Of a DNA stretch of 64,000 nucleotides, positions 11,418 to 23,448 are shown in pieces (position 1 is the first letter of the stretch; the number at the start of each line of letters is the position of its first letter). The translations under genes and the position numbers were made by a program. Source of the DNA: Lucifuga dentata (lineage: Eukaryota > Chordata > Actinopteri > Ophidiiformes > Bythitidae); contig VXCM01000327.1 in assembly GCA_014773175.1 (NCBI GenBank), forward strand, positions 62,001 through 126,000, written 5' to 3'. Under the pieces are notes generated by a model. That model had not been told where the DNA came from, did no database searches, and saw only the letters and a program-made list of their open reading frames with translations.

Positions 11418-12198
11418 GTTCATACTAGTAAGGTTCTGTTGTAGTTGGATTGTTGTCTACATACTTTGAACTCAAGAGGTGGACACAGTTGTAATTTTTT
11501 TCATTGTGTTTTGAAATAGGGCTTTATACAAACTAGTTATTACATCTGCAGATTGTTAATGTGAGTTCAAACTTATATACATACATACATAGTCTTTCCC
11601 GATAGAGATAACAGATGTTTTTAGGTATGACTGGGAACATTTCATGGCCACAAAGTTAAGCTGTGGTCAAACGGTTGTTGCTGTTTGAGGATGACATGAA
11701 ATTTTGTTTTAGATTGTGTCATTGGTCCTATCAGCAAAGTGACAAAGTGGTTAGAGAGACTGTCCTTAATCCAAATGGTACAGATTCAGAATGCTTTATC
11801 AGCAAGCATCTGTATCCCATAGCTGCTGTTCTGTAGGTGATCATGATCTCTGACCTCCCTAAGGAAGTCTGGAAGCAGAACACAAATTTCTCCTAAATTG
11901 GCCTGTCTTGTGAAGCAGGATTTCTGATTTGGATATGGATTAAATTGCTGAGTAAAACCTGGAACTCCATTAAATCTGGAACATGGACTGAATTTAGAAA
12001 GCATTTCTGAGCTTTGCTCTATTAGCGTATTTGAATGATTAAAAATATGATCAAATTGGTCCATACTTTTGTATAGTTTTGTACTTATGCAAAATTGATC
12101 TAGTGTTTATTAGTAAGCGGACAGATTACCAAAACTGAAGTTGGAGGTACTGCAAGCTTCTTGCCATGTGCTCCCTTTCACTGATTATTTTTCTCTAG

Positions 12199-12332
12199 AA
12201 GCAGCATGGACGAAGAGGAGCAGTTTGTGAGCATTGATCTGAACGATGACAACATTTGCAGTGTCTGCAAGCTAGAGACGGACACAGGGACCTTATCTTT
12301 CTGCCATGTGTGCTTTGAGCTCAGTATTGAAG
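12199..12332 (+). CDS. c21orf91: c21orf91 first coding exon
   Basis: Acceptor TTTTCTCTAG ends at 12198, ATG at 12206 and donor GTAAGA at 12333 (phase 1). It carries both CxxC pairs. Bases 12199-12205 are 5' UTR. Confidence 0.93.
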
Positions 12333-14835
12333 GTAAGAAGCAGCATTGGGAGCCTCTACTGCTTGTTTGCTAAGTTAAGTAAAGAGCAAACAAAGTGATG
12401 GTGAGAAACAAATTGGCTCTTCATATGCGGTTAATAAATTTGTATACGTACAAAAGGGTTCTTTTTTCACCTCAGAGTGACCTTTCCATTTTAAGATTAT
12501 ATCAATATTTTATGCTGTTATTGATGTTGTCCACAATAAAGCACACTGATACTGAAGCAACACTATTACACAAAGCCATTAAAGTTTGTCAGGAGTTTCC
12601 TAGGTTAAAAGCCATCTCTGTCTCCTGCAGTTCTAGTCTGCCGATAGCTCAGTAGTGGTGTTGCCAGTTAATAAGAATCCAGGACTTCTCAGCTATTGCA
12701 GTATGCTGTGCATCACTTTGTCTGATTTATTTGGATACTCCTTTTTGATCATCTTTTCCCATCATATAGTAAATATGCATTTGTGCCAAGTGTGAGTTCT
12801 AATGTAGCTTCCAAACCTTTCAGGGTAGGATGAAGTGTCATATCATTGCCTTTCAAAAATTCTCCTTTTATCATCTCCAGGAACAAAGTGTATAATATCT
12901 GTGCAGGGTAATTGGTCTGGAAGACTAAACCCTTTGTTAATGCAGACCACAGTGATGTCTCCTGTTTGATGTGCCACTCCAACTCAACAGCATGTGTTTG
13001 AAGTTTTTTTCACTCTTAATTAATGAGTCCATTTTGACATGAGTGGCAAAAAGGGATTAGGTATGCTTCTCTTTCTGCAGCTGTTACAATGATCCATAAA
13101 TGCTCTTTTCTGTGATGGAGAACTGTGCATTTATGGTTGTGTACAGCTTGTAAAACAGCATCACATGCTGTAGCTGACTGAAGAGTTATCAGAATGTTTG
13201 ATCACTCTTTTGGCAGGAGGAGGAAATGCATATGCATGAAAGATTTATAAGTCTATCTGTTACAGAAAAAAAGGGAACTAAGTGAGGAGTTATTGAACGC
13301 CTGCTCTTTTGTTTGTGTCATAAAATGGTTATATTGCATCATAGTCCCTGGAGAAGCATTGTTAAAATAATAGTAACTAAAAGTTGTGTTAGTAAGTGCT
13401 TGCAAGCTGACAATCACTTAATAGGAAATGATGTCAATGTGGTAGGTGGATGCAACTTTGCCTTTGCTGACATGTATATAAAGTAATGTAAGAGGCCTTA
13501 CAAACAGCCTAACTAAGAACCTTAGTAACTGACCTCTAAATATTGAACAAGATAAATTATTGGACTTGTAGCTAACTATCTGTAGAATGTATCATATCAG
13601 TCTCACTTTACACACCGCTAACTCTTAGCTGAAAGCTGTGACTACTGCATGCTCGATACAGTGTACAATTTTCAAGTGCTGTCCTTTCATTGCACATCAT
13701 AAGCCATTTCAAAAAAGCAGTCAAAACTTGCTCTCAATGCCTTAAAAAGGATAATCCAACATTTGGGCAAATTTGCCAGTTTACCTGTTGATATTTTACA
13801 ATGGGAAGACTGTTTCAGTTAGAATGTCCGTGCTCCATTTATTATTTCAGCTGGGGTGCTCTGTGTTCAGGTAGCAAATGGTCAGGTGGTAGGGCAGTTA
13901 TGTAAGTGTGATCTCTAGAACAAATTGGACTTTTAGCTCTATATTGTTGCTTTTGTGTGTTTTTTGGGGCATTTCAGATTTTGATGTAGACTGTGTGTTG
14001 CAATGAAGTGGTTGTTATGTAACTGTTGGACCTGGGGGAGTGGGGGGTGGTGGTGTTGCAGATGGGCACGTGTTGCTGATGCAGCTGAGCATTTCATTGG
14101 TGGGAGGCGGGATCTAGTCAAGTTGCATGTGGTTACTTTAGGCCCCGCTGATTGGAAACCGCGGCGAAGCTGTGTGCCCGCTGACCACTCATGTCAGGAT
14201 AAATCGCTCATCCTGTGCTATTATTTGATGAAGGAGAAGAGAACAAAAGCCTAATCACCACTCATGCATACACATGTCCCAAAAATATGAAGAGGAGATG
14301 GTCTACATCTGTCATCACACACTCAGTGCCTCTGTGTTCTAAGACATATCATCTTAAGGGTGAATTGCTGCTGCTGGTGCTGAATATTCATTGCCTTAAC
14401 ACTCTGTGCTGGTTTCAAAATTTAAAAGGAGTGACAGAAGAACTCTCACATTGAACCTTTTGATGGTGCGTGACAATTTACATAATAATTCCATTTTTTT
14501 TTTTTACATCATTAAGTGTTGTTGAACTACAGTGTTTATCATTTGATGCTGGCAATGACATTAAGCTGTGGTGGATGTTATATATGAAATCATGTGTTTT
14601 CAGTTTGTTTTTCATTTAGTTTGCCTTGATGGTGTCTTTTTTTTTTTTTTTTTTTTTAACCGAACATGTTCATGCCAAGACCATTTTTGCCTGCCTACGA
14701 CACAAGTACCACTTTTATATTCTTAAAACCAGGCTATAGCTGAAAGAACCAGACCAGACCAGACCATGTGCTGTTTTTATTTTATTTTTTTTAAACCTGA
14801 GTTTGGACAAAGCTATTTTCAGTTTCATTTTTTAT

Positions 14836-14871
<36 letters not shown>

Positions 14872-17800
14872 ATTGAAGCAGTTGGGAGCAGACACTATAA
14901 TGGAGTTACAGTAACTGTGCATAAGTAATCATTTCCACCCACGAACCTCCCTAACCTGCTCAAAGGTTGACTTGAAATGGGGATGCTCAGACTTGCTTGT
15001 TTACATGTCAGCCACTGCACACAGAGTATTCACACTTCAAGTAAGACTAGTGTGCGCAGGTACAAACCCAAACCACTAATACCACTAAATAGACAGTATA
15101 ACATTGGCGAGGCTGCAGCTTTGAGCAAAGTAGCACAGCTCAAAGTAGAATGTTCATGAATGTTCAGGAAGTGCAGCCTTTGTTGTTACTCCAAGTGGCT
15201 GTTTCCTGGGGAGATTTCTTTGGCCTGTGTATGTGCTGGTTTCTCTCAGAAACTACCTAAAAGGAGTTCTGGCTATTTATACATGACCTAACCTCTTTCC
15301 AAAGCAGCATTTCTTACTTTCAGACCCTTTTCCTTTTTTCTTTACTGCACCAAGAAATCTGTACTACTCATTAGAGTTAGAGAGCCTTGAGCATCAACAT
15401 AGTGAAACAGAGAACAAAGCAGTACTGCAGTCCCACACCAAAACACTATCGACTCCCGGTTCAGCCAGCCTGTATTGTTTAATATATTCTGTGTGAGGGA
15501 TGTGGCTGCTTTGAGATAAAGGAATAGGAAGATTTTGGATTAGTTTTTATTATTAGATAGACAAGATTAGTTTTTACTTTACTGTCATGTTTGTCTTAAT
15601 GTGTCTTTTGTGTGAAGGATACATTAAAGTGAACAGACACACATTATACATTCAGCTACAACAACATAGAAAAATGTAACAAAGGTTTCATTGTTAAGAG
15701 CTATTAATATACAGACAATACAGCGATCAAAAAAAAAACAAAAAAAAACAAGCAAACCGACCACTAAATTTAGATGTTACCTGATATTAGATNCAAAAAA
15801 AAAACAAAAAAAAACAAGCAAACCGACCACTAAATTTAGATGTTACCTGATATTAGATCAGATGAGGCGGGGCTTCTTTAATTGGCCTGATTGAATGTGA
15901 GAGAGAGATCTGACACTATGACCTGAGCACTGTAACCTCCAGGCCCTCATGCCATGCAGACTGGTTCCTGTATTGGTCTTTTGGTTTCATTGGCTCCTTG
16001 TCAAATGAGATGTATGCCAAGCTGCCAGGTTCAGCACCATTTTTTTTACCCTTTTGTAATGAAGGTGGGATTTTTTTCTGAGCGTCGGACATTTTATCCA
16101 CTTGGGTTTGTACCACAAGCAGCTAAGAATTGGAAAAAAAAAAAAAGATTACAGCTGGAGTCACAGTGTTGGGGAATGATGCTGCCGGTGCTCAATAGCG
16201 GCTATTGTTGTTTGCTCCTATAAACAGCCTATTCACTGTGGGTGAACTCTTCACCTCTGGGGTGCAAGCGGAGGGCTAATTATGTTGTTGTCTGTGGTAG
16301 CTATATATTTGAACACAGTTGTCCAGAAATTTGCTGAACCTGTTGTGATTGTGGTGCCTTGCTGAGCCCTTTAATCCAGTACTATGGGTGTTTTGAAGCT
16401 GGCTAATGGTTTGATTTTGATATTCATTTGTCATTGCTTTCAGATTAGAGGAGTTTTCTTTTCAGAGTTTATGGTCTTTGTTAGCCCAACCAATATAAAT
16501 AAATTGTCTTGTGGAATTTATTCTTTATTCTCCATCTTTAAAAAAAAGTTGGCTTCTGCAGACCTCTTTTTTTTTTTGAAGTTCTAAAGTACATTATTTA
16601 TTAACTTCTTTAAAAATTTGATATGTGGNCCTCTTTTTTTTTTTGAAGTTCTAAAGTACATTATTTATTAACTTCTTTAAAAATTTGATATGTGGCTGTC
16701 ACCAAAGAGGAGATGAATTCATCTTTAACAGCATCGTTAGTGGGTTATGTTACCGCCTGTGAGCAATGTGCTAGCAGGAGGTAATGTCAAATATCAGCCA
16801 CAGCAAAGGAAAGACATGCATCCCATAGTTTCATAGCATCTACTCTGTAAAACACCATGCTGAGTAATGAAAGCAGAACAGGAGACATAATACACTAATA
16901 CTGCGACATAATGTAGATTTTCTAAGAATTTGAATGATGTTTTGTTTCATGTAGCCTATTGTTTGATCAGTGTTGTTTTGCTTACTGAAATACCTCTGTT
17001 TTTTAGGTTCATTATTTAGCAAATTGCTGCTCTCCTGGCTTGATGCGTGACTGAAATGAATTTCATTGAGTTGTTTGGCAAAACAAGATGTTTGTGGACA
17101 GAATGATAAATACGGTAAATGACTAAATGAGCGATGATGTTCAGTATAAAATGTTGAAGGCCTCGTGCTTTTTACATACTGACAGTTTTTGCATATTAAC
17201 GTCAGTCTGCTTCTCGGGTACATGGTGTCCTACATTGTTTACGTCACAAGACAGGTTTGTTCACTCCTAAACAACATTTGTTCACAAAGATGCCTTTGTG
17301 ACAGAGGAGGTTTGAGTTCGTAAAGAAATCTCTCCAGCTGTGATGCATGGAGATTCGATCGTCCTCCTCGCTGTTCGTGGGGTCAGTATACACACACACG
17401 TCCTCTTCTAGGCTGACTGAGAAAAATATTTGTTTCATGATAAGAATTTCGTGTTCCTTTCAATTATTTTACTTTCATTATATGTTATATTTTTGTTAAT
17501 ATTTTGAATGACAGATCAAGAAGATAAACAAAGACATCTTTTTTCACAGCCCATTTTGCTTTTATTTACCAAGGTTGCCAATATTTGTGGAGGGCGCTGT
17601 GTAAGATTTTAAAAAAAATATCAACATTATCAAATATTGAAGCAATCTTGGATTCATGCTGTTGTGGAATGTACTGGTGATTGGTGACTGGGTGGTGTGA
17701 GAGTGACTCTGTTGTTCACGTGAGCTCTGCCTTGGTGTCCAGTTGGCTTGTGCAGCTGCTGACATGGCGTTCCAGAGAGCTGTGCCACGCAGCTCTATTT

Positions 17801-18750
17801 TGATACCTTAGCGCCGATGACCTCTGTCCTACTTGTCCCTGGTACGAGCTCTCAGTCCTCAGCTCCTCTGGAAGTATGTCAGGGATCGAGTGTCTTTTCC
17901 CTCCACACGCCAGATAACTCAGAGCTAAACCAAAAACCCGCAGAACAAATGTACAAGTATGGACATGGCAGAAAATTGTGCAACAACAGACCAAGGATTC
18001 TTTTCTATTATCCATGATTCCCCCCCCNCCCACACACACACACACACACACACAGCCATAACCATATGTTGTTAATATGTCATTGTAATTTAATATGTCA
18101 TTATAAAATAATAATAATGAAAAACTCATAATAAAAGTTAATATGTCATTGTAATATGTCATATGTCAAATGTCATTCATGAAATCTTGAATCAGAAACT
18201 AATACATAGTTTCATAGTTTTGGCAGTTTGACTTCTGATTTTACTGAGTAAGACATAATCCCTCTTTGTATTCTACATTTGTAGTTCTCATTATTAACCC
18301 CCCTATACATGAATAGCATTTGGATATGTGTGGCTAAAACCATATGTCTGAATTTAACTTTTCTGCATCAGACTCAGGCTTTTTTGAACTAGCATCAAAG
18401 TGTGGATGCAGCCTTTGACAGGAATTTGTGAAGGGAAAAAAAAAACGAGTTTCAGCTCTCAGTCAGCCACGGGCTTGCCTTGACATTTTATAATCAGCTA
18501 TGCTCATCTCCATTTCTGTTGTGATCCATTCTCAGATCCTGATGTAGATGTTGGACAAACGCAGAGGGTTCAGTGAAGTGATGACAGCAGACTGTGTCAC
18601 GCTGAAGAGGCCGTCCTTCCTCTTTGTTTGTTAAATTGCAGGCAGGCTAACCTTTACTCACTCACAAAAGAGCTGGAAAAAACTGGAGTATTTCTCATCA
18701 GTGTTGTTTGGCTTAATGTTCCTGGGTGTCACCTCCACAGAATATTGAAT

Positions 18751-18803
<53 letters not shown>

Positions 18804-19498
18804 AGAACCTGAAAGACAGTGCTGCTAAGCTGCTTAGCTGGAGTGAGGGCTTTGGCGGTTGTTGTGCTGCCCTGGCTGTGGGCCAATCATTCTGCTGGCA
18901 AGTGGCAGCCATGTTTTTGTGCTTGTCTGCGGATTGAGACTGATTGGATTATAACTTTTAGAAAGCCGTTATGACAGGTTCTACAGGTTCACACAGTAGG
19001 TAGAACGCTCAGACACACGACTTAGATGCAGTACTTTACATACTGCGCTTCCTCCTTCACGAGACTAATCCAGATCTCTTTCTACACACGAGGTCTGAAC
19101 ACACACACACTTAGAAGCTAAAATAGAGTTTTACACACAGGGTGGTATAATGGTCTAAAACTCTGCCCTGTACCAAGGCCTTTCAATCTATTAATACTCA
19201 CTTTCTAATATTACTGCTTACTTTGATTCCTTTTTTTTTTCTTAGCTCTGCAGGCATGTAGTCGGCTCTCATAAGGCATGCGCTGAAGTCAGACATGACA
19301 GAACCGTGACAAGAAAATTGTTCTTTTCATTCTATCATTCACTTCATTTCATTCTTTCTCTTGACATACTGTATTTTTATACTTAATCATACATTTGAAA
19401 GAGTCATTTTTTTTAATCATGAAAATTCTTTTTCCAGTTGACACATCTATTTACACTTTTGTATTTTGTCTTTATTTGTACTGTATAGTGGAGTCAAA

Positions 19499-19529
<31 letters not shown>

Positions 19530-22500
19530 ACTGTACACCTGCTGTATAATAGTCTCGTGTTAAATCAGTGGTTTCTGGTGCTCACGAGTCTGTCAGTAAA
19601 ATGCTGCGAGAGGCATGTGAGGTAAAACGTACAAACTGATCTCATCTGTCTTTTTAGTCTGTAGAGATGGTGAATAATCAGCTCACCAGAGTGTAGGTCT
19701 GCCTGCTACGTAACAATGTATGTCCTAAGAAGAATGGCATCACACAGATGCTTGTACATTTGTACAATCTGAAACTCATTTTTATTAAGCCTTTATGATA
19801 ATCAACACTCGCTTTGGCCCAGTTTGCTCCAAAGTTAGTATAACTTTGGTCTAGTAACTTTCCGTTATTTCCTGGGTGCATGCTAAATTGATTCGAGTGT
19901 GACCCTGTTTTGACTGGATCCAGGAAGCGTTCATTTCCTTCCTCATGGAGATAGGTGTAATGTATCTGTAATTATACCACATAGCAGTGATGACTTTTTA
20001 AAAAACATTTATTCACATTTTCCCAGTTGTTTTAGCTGTATATTGAAAAATGGATAAAATAATGTAAATGAAATGCTGTATGTGGTCAGAGGCCACTCTG
20101 CGTGTTCTTCCCTTCTTCTGAAAGTTTTCCAAACATGCCTCATGTCTTTAGGGTTAATTTACATCCTTGCTCTCTCAGAGCTCGATTTACTAAGCACGCC
20201 TTAAGCAGCTTTCAGTAAAAGATCACAGGTCAATCTGCTAGCTTTGGCAACTGTTTATGTCTCTGCTTTATTTATTGTCGACTATTTGAAGTTCTCCACT
20301 GCATTTCATCTTTAAAATCTTTAAAGTGAGTCTTAGTATGAGAAAGTTAGTCCCTCATTAAACATTAAACACAGTACATATTTAGTTTTCTGTCATTTTT
20401 ACCCTTCAGNAGTCCCTCATTAAACATTAAACACAGTACATATTTAGTTTTCTGTCATTTTTACCCTTCAGGAATTGTGGAAAGTAAACAAGAAAACATA
20501 TTTATATGTTTCTGATTAATGCAAGAACATTCTGTGGCTGCATCCTTATTTGACTTGGTGCTTTATGTCTGTGTGGATGCAGGCGTCTCCTCTGCCACCT
20601 TGCTGCATTCAAAGTCCCTGCGTGGCCACAGAGACTGCTTTGAGAAATGCCACCTCATCGCTAACCAGAAACTGTCCCACTCCAAGGTCTCCCGAAGTGC
20701 CTACGAGGGCATGAAGCTGGCCCTCGGCCAGAAACTGAGCCGCATCATCCAGTACGCCCAGAACAAAGAATCCGTCTCCCCCAGCGGTTCCAACCGACGG
20801 GGGGCCAAACTTCTCTGTTACAATCAGCAGAGTGACCTCAAGCTGCTGCCTCAGTCAGATGCCCAGGTGCCCCGTTACGCACCCCGCTGGGACGTGGGCA
20901 AAACAACAGGGTTACCCGAATACACGATGGGGATGCTGGAGTGTCACACGGTGGAGGAGTTGGGGCTTCTGCAGGAGTCACGAGGCGGCGTTTGGGGCAG
21001 CAACAGCAGAAAAGCTCTACACAACAGGAATCAATCATCTGGAGGAGGACAGACGCAGCATGGACAGCAGGGCTACAGCAGAGATGAATGTGAGCACATT
21101 TACATTGAAGTCTCTACCACAAGCATGTATCACATGGCTTCAGCTGTAGCAGCATAGTGCTTGCTGCTAAAAGTAATGGTATAAGGATTTATTTTGTAAA
21201 GGAAGGATTAGACATCTTTCCTTTCCCTCTCTCCTTTACTGTCTCACCTCGCTCACACAGATCTCTGCTATCCAGACATTCTTCTAAAGTCTGAGCACTC
21301 AGTTGTTAAAATGCAGCAGACAAAACAATGACACAAGCCCAGAAGAAATGTACAAGAAATGTACTCCTATCTCTCATCTCTTTTCTACAATCTGACAAGA
21401 GAAAAATTTATTTTCTTCCAACCCTGAGATTTGTCCTTGGCTTTCTCGTATCTCGAGACTGATGGGGTTGCTTATGTCTGCGGGTCCTGTGGGAATGTGA
21501 GGCAGCCTTCTGAAGGACCTAACACTATGTTTGCCAGTATTTTAAATAGTGCTTTTCAAAGAAAGACAACAAGCATTTCAAAGATACATTAAATGCGCCA
21601 ATTAGTGTGTTTTTACATCAGCTCAGTCTTCACCACTCAAAGCTTGCGGTACTACTGGCTTTGCTGTTCTGATTAATGATGAACTGCACACATGCAGCTA
21701 ATTAATCGCAGCACTTTTAGGTGTTACATGAATAAGCCATTTAATATTGAATCGGCTCATTTATCGTCTAGTGTCGTTTCCAGTCATGGCTCTTCTTTGT
21801 GCTTCTGAACAGCTCAAAACCTTTAGACCACAAACTCCATGATCTGGAATATTCCTATATACAGTTGTAAAAGTTTGTGGTGAAGAACAAATTAAAGAAA
21901 GTAGTCCTCAAGAACTTTGATGATTGAAAATTGTCAGCTATCACTTTACATGTTGTGTGCTACCTCCTATTTTTGGTTTGATGTTTCTGTACATATAATT
22001 ATAATGTGTGTAATTATAATCTTTCTTTTTTTTTCCCTCCCCCTTAGTGACTAAAATGAGTGTGGATGAGCTCCATCAGCTGAACGCCCAGCTGCTCTTA
22101 CAGATTCAAAGTATGAGGATTTATCTGACTTTTTGTGTGAAGTTGTGCTCTGCAGCATATTGAACAATTTCTGTGTTTCTGTCGGAGTAACTCATCAATA
22201 TTTTAAAAATGAACTTCCTCCCACCGTGTTCAGCCTATGATTCTCACTCAGCGCTGCATCTCATCTGCGAATCTTAATGCCTTCAGGAAAACGATGCAGT
22301 AGTAACGAGTGCTCTAACTCACAGTATGCCAAGTCTGAGTTTTGCCTTAATAAATGAGACTGAATAAAACTGAGGTTGATGTTGACTGGAATTTTGTTCT
22401 TGGCACCACAGCGGCTGCATGTGATCAGTCGCGGTGAATCGGCCACTGTGACACTTGCTCACACGCCAACCCTGCGTTTATTCCATGTTCTTGGTCAGTA

Positions 22501-23448
22501 AGCTGGACTGTTTTCCACGCAGTCATTTCCAAGCGAGAAGCAGAAAGTTTTGCATATCGAAAAGAAAAGCAAATTTTATCAAACTTTTTTTAATCGTTTC
22601 TGTCTCAGTGTAGCCAAGCACCCGTGAGATGACGGACAAGTTGTTTTGCGATTGCAAATGAGTTTTGAGAGTTTTGTCATCAGCACCATGCTGCTGAGAG
22701 GGTCAGCGCACCCTTTAGCTGCTCTCTGAAGCATTTAGAGATGCTTGTTGTTTTTGTATGGTGTTCTAGTGTGAGCAGTTGAATGAGCCGTCTTTTTATT
22801 CTGGATAATGTCAACAGGATAGCTACTCTAATATGAGATATTGTTTGATGAAATGACATCCAATGGTGCTTGGTCTAAAACACTCTATTTTTTGGGAACA
22901 CTGAGTCCATTGTGGCTGCAATAGAGGTAATCAGAATAAATGGTTAGGCTGTAGGTTTCTCTGAATTATTTAGAGAGGACCACACGTCCAAGATTTGATA
23001 GTCTGTTAATTTGGACGCATTTCCATGTCCACAAACTTGTTTAAATGAGTTTTCCACTTAAGTAACACTTGATAAGCTGTCAGATTGATTTAAATGTTTT
23101 TATACCGTAAAGTGATGCATTTTCTGTCATGTTTGCTTCGCCCTTTGCTTTCTCACTAAATCGGTTTTATTGATTTTCTGTCTCTTGTTTATTTCCCTTT
23201 TGTTTGTTGCTTGTGTGTATGAGTTGACCTCGCATGTGAATGAAAGAGCTGATTCCTGTTTACCATCTCTCTCTCCTGCAGAGGTCTTTGAGGATCTGAC
23301 GGTGGCGGTGCAGGAGAAAGACTCGCTGTCATCAGAGTTGCATGTACGTCATGTCGCCATCGAGCAGCTCTTTAAGAATTGCGCTAAGCTGCCCTGGCTG
23401 CACATTAGCAGGGCAGGAGTCAAGACCAGCAGCAGCCCCGTGGAGTGA
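12206..23448 (+). CDS. c21orf91: C21orf91/EURL homolog, complete
   Basis: Four coding exons (12206-12332, 20583-21089, 22048-22110, 23282-23448) join in frame to 287 residues; the human protein is about 297. Seen: an N-terminal cysteine module with CxxC at residues 18-21 and 33-36 (CSVC, CHVC), then the signature [18 protein letters not shown] and IIQYAQNK, a variable middle, and a C-terminal leucine-rich, coiled-coil-like stretch ending [19 protein letters not shown]. The paired CxxC motifs suggest metal binding, which is inference. As known for the family, EURL is a conserved vertebrate protein linked to neural progenitor growth and Wnt/beta-catenin activity, with no enzymatic function established. 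The start is the first ATG after the acceptor and agrees with the conserved [16 protein letters not shown] beginning. The neighbour btg3 follows on the same strand, as in human gene order. Confidence 0.95.
15728..15858 (+). repeat. 65-bp duplication around a single N (assembly gap)
   Basis: 15728-15792 and 15794-15858 are identical, separated only by N at 15793. Probably one true copy. Confidence 0.9.
16563..16695 (+). repeat. 66-bp duplication around a single N (assembly gap)
   Basis: 16563-16628 equals 16630-16695, with N at 16629. Confidence 0.9.
18031..18054 (+). repeat. (CA)n microsatellite
   Basis: About twelve CA units after a C run interrupted by N at 18028. Confidence 0.9.
18753..18802 (+). 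repeat. (TG)n microsatellite
   Basis: About 25 uninterrupted TG units. Confidence 0.95.
19503..19529 (+). repeat. (TG)n microsatellite
   Basis: About 13 TG units. Confidence 0.9.
20349..20471 (+). repeat. 61-bp duplication around a single N (assembly gap)
   Basis: 20349-20409 equals 20411-20471, with N at 20410. It lies 110 bases before the c21orf91 second exon, so it does not alter the coding sequence. Confidence 0.9.
20583..21089 (+). CDS. c21orf91: c21orf91 second coding exon
   Basis: Acceptor GGATGCAG ends at 20582 and donor GTGAGC starts at 21090; phase 1 at both ends. It encodes residues 43-211, including [12 protein letters not shown] and the [10 protein letters not shown] region that matches the vertebrate family. 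Confidence 0.94.
21090..22047 (+). other. c21orf91 intron
   Basis: No recognised feature. It ends in a T/C tract and TTAG acceptor. Confidence 0.8.
22048..22110 (+). CDS. c21orf91: c21orf91 third coding exon
   Basis: A 63-base exon between CCCTTAG and GTATGA. It encodes [20 protein letters not shown], the start of the C-terminal helical region, and keeps phase 1 on both sides. Confidence 0.9.
22111..23281 (+). other. c21orf91 intron
   Basis: No recognised repeat or exon. It ends in a CTCTCTCTCCTGCAG acceptor. Confidence 0.8.
23282..23448 (+). CDS. c21orf91: c21orf91 last coding exon
   Basis: Acceptor AG at 23280-23281, stop TGA at 23446-23448. It encodes [20 protein letters not shown] and onward, the most conserved part of the protein. 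Confidence 0.93.

Larger units (their letters stand above)
12333..20582 (+). other. c21orf91 intron
   Basis: 8.25 kb with no recognised exon on either strand. It holds T runs (14638-14657, 14840-14866), GT/CA microsatellites, three assembly-gap duplications (15728, 16563, 20349) and otherwise plain AT-rich sequence. 12333-14630 shows nothing I can name beyond a weak tRNA-like A-box at about 12642. Confidence 0.75.

Noticed and set aside
12640..12700. tRNA-like A-box (GATAGCTCAGTAGTGG), possible tRNA or SINE
   Set aside because: No B-box at the right distance and no cloverleaf; too weak to call.
17716..18162. 148-codon minus-strand frame
   Set aside because: Runs through a CA repeat and an N; no protein-like composition.
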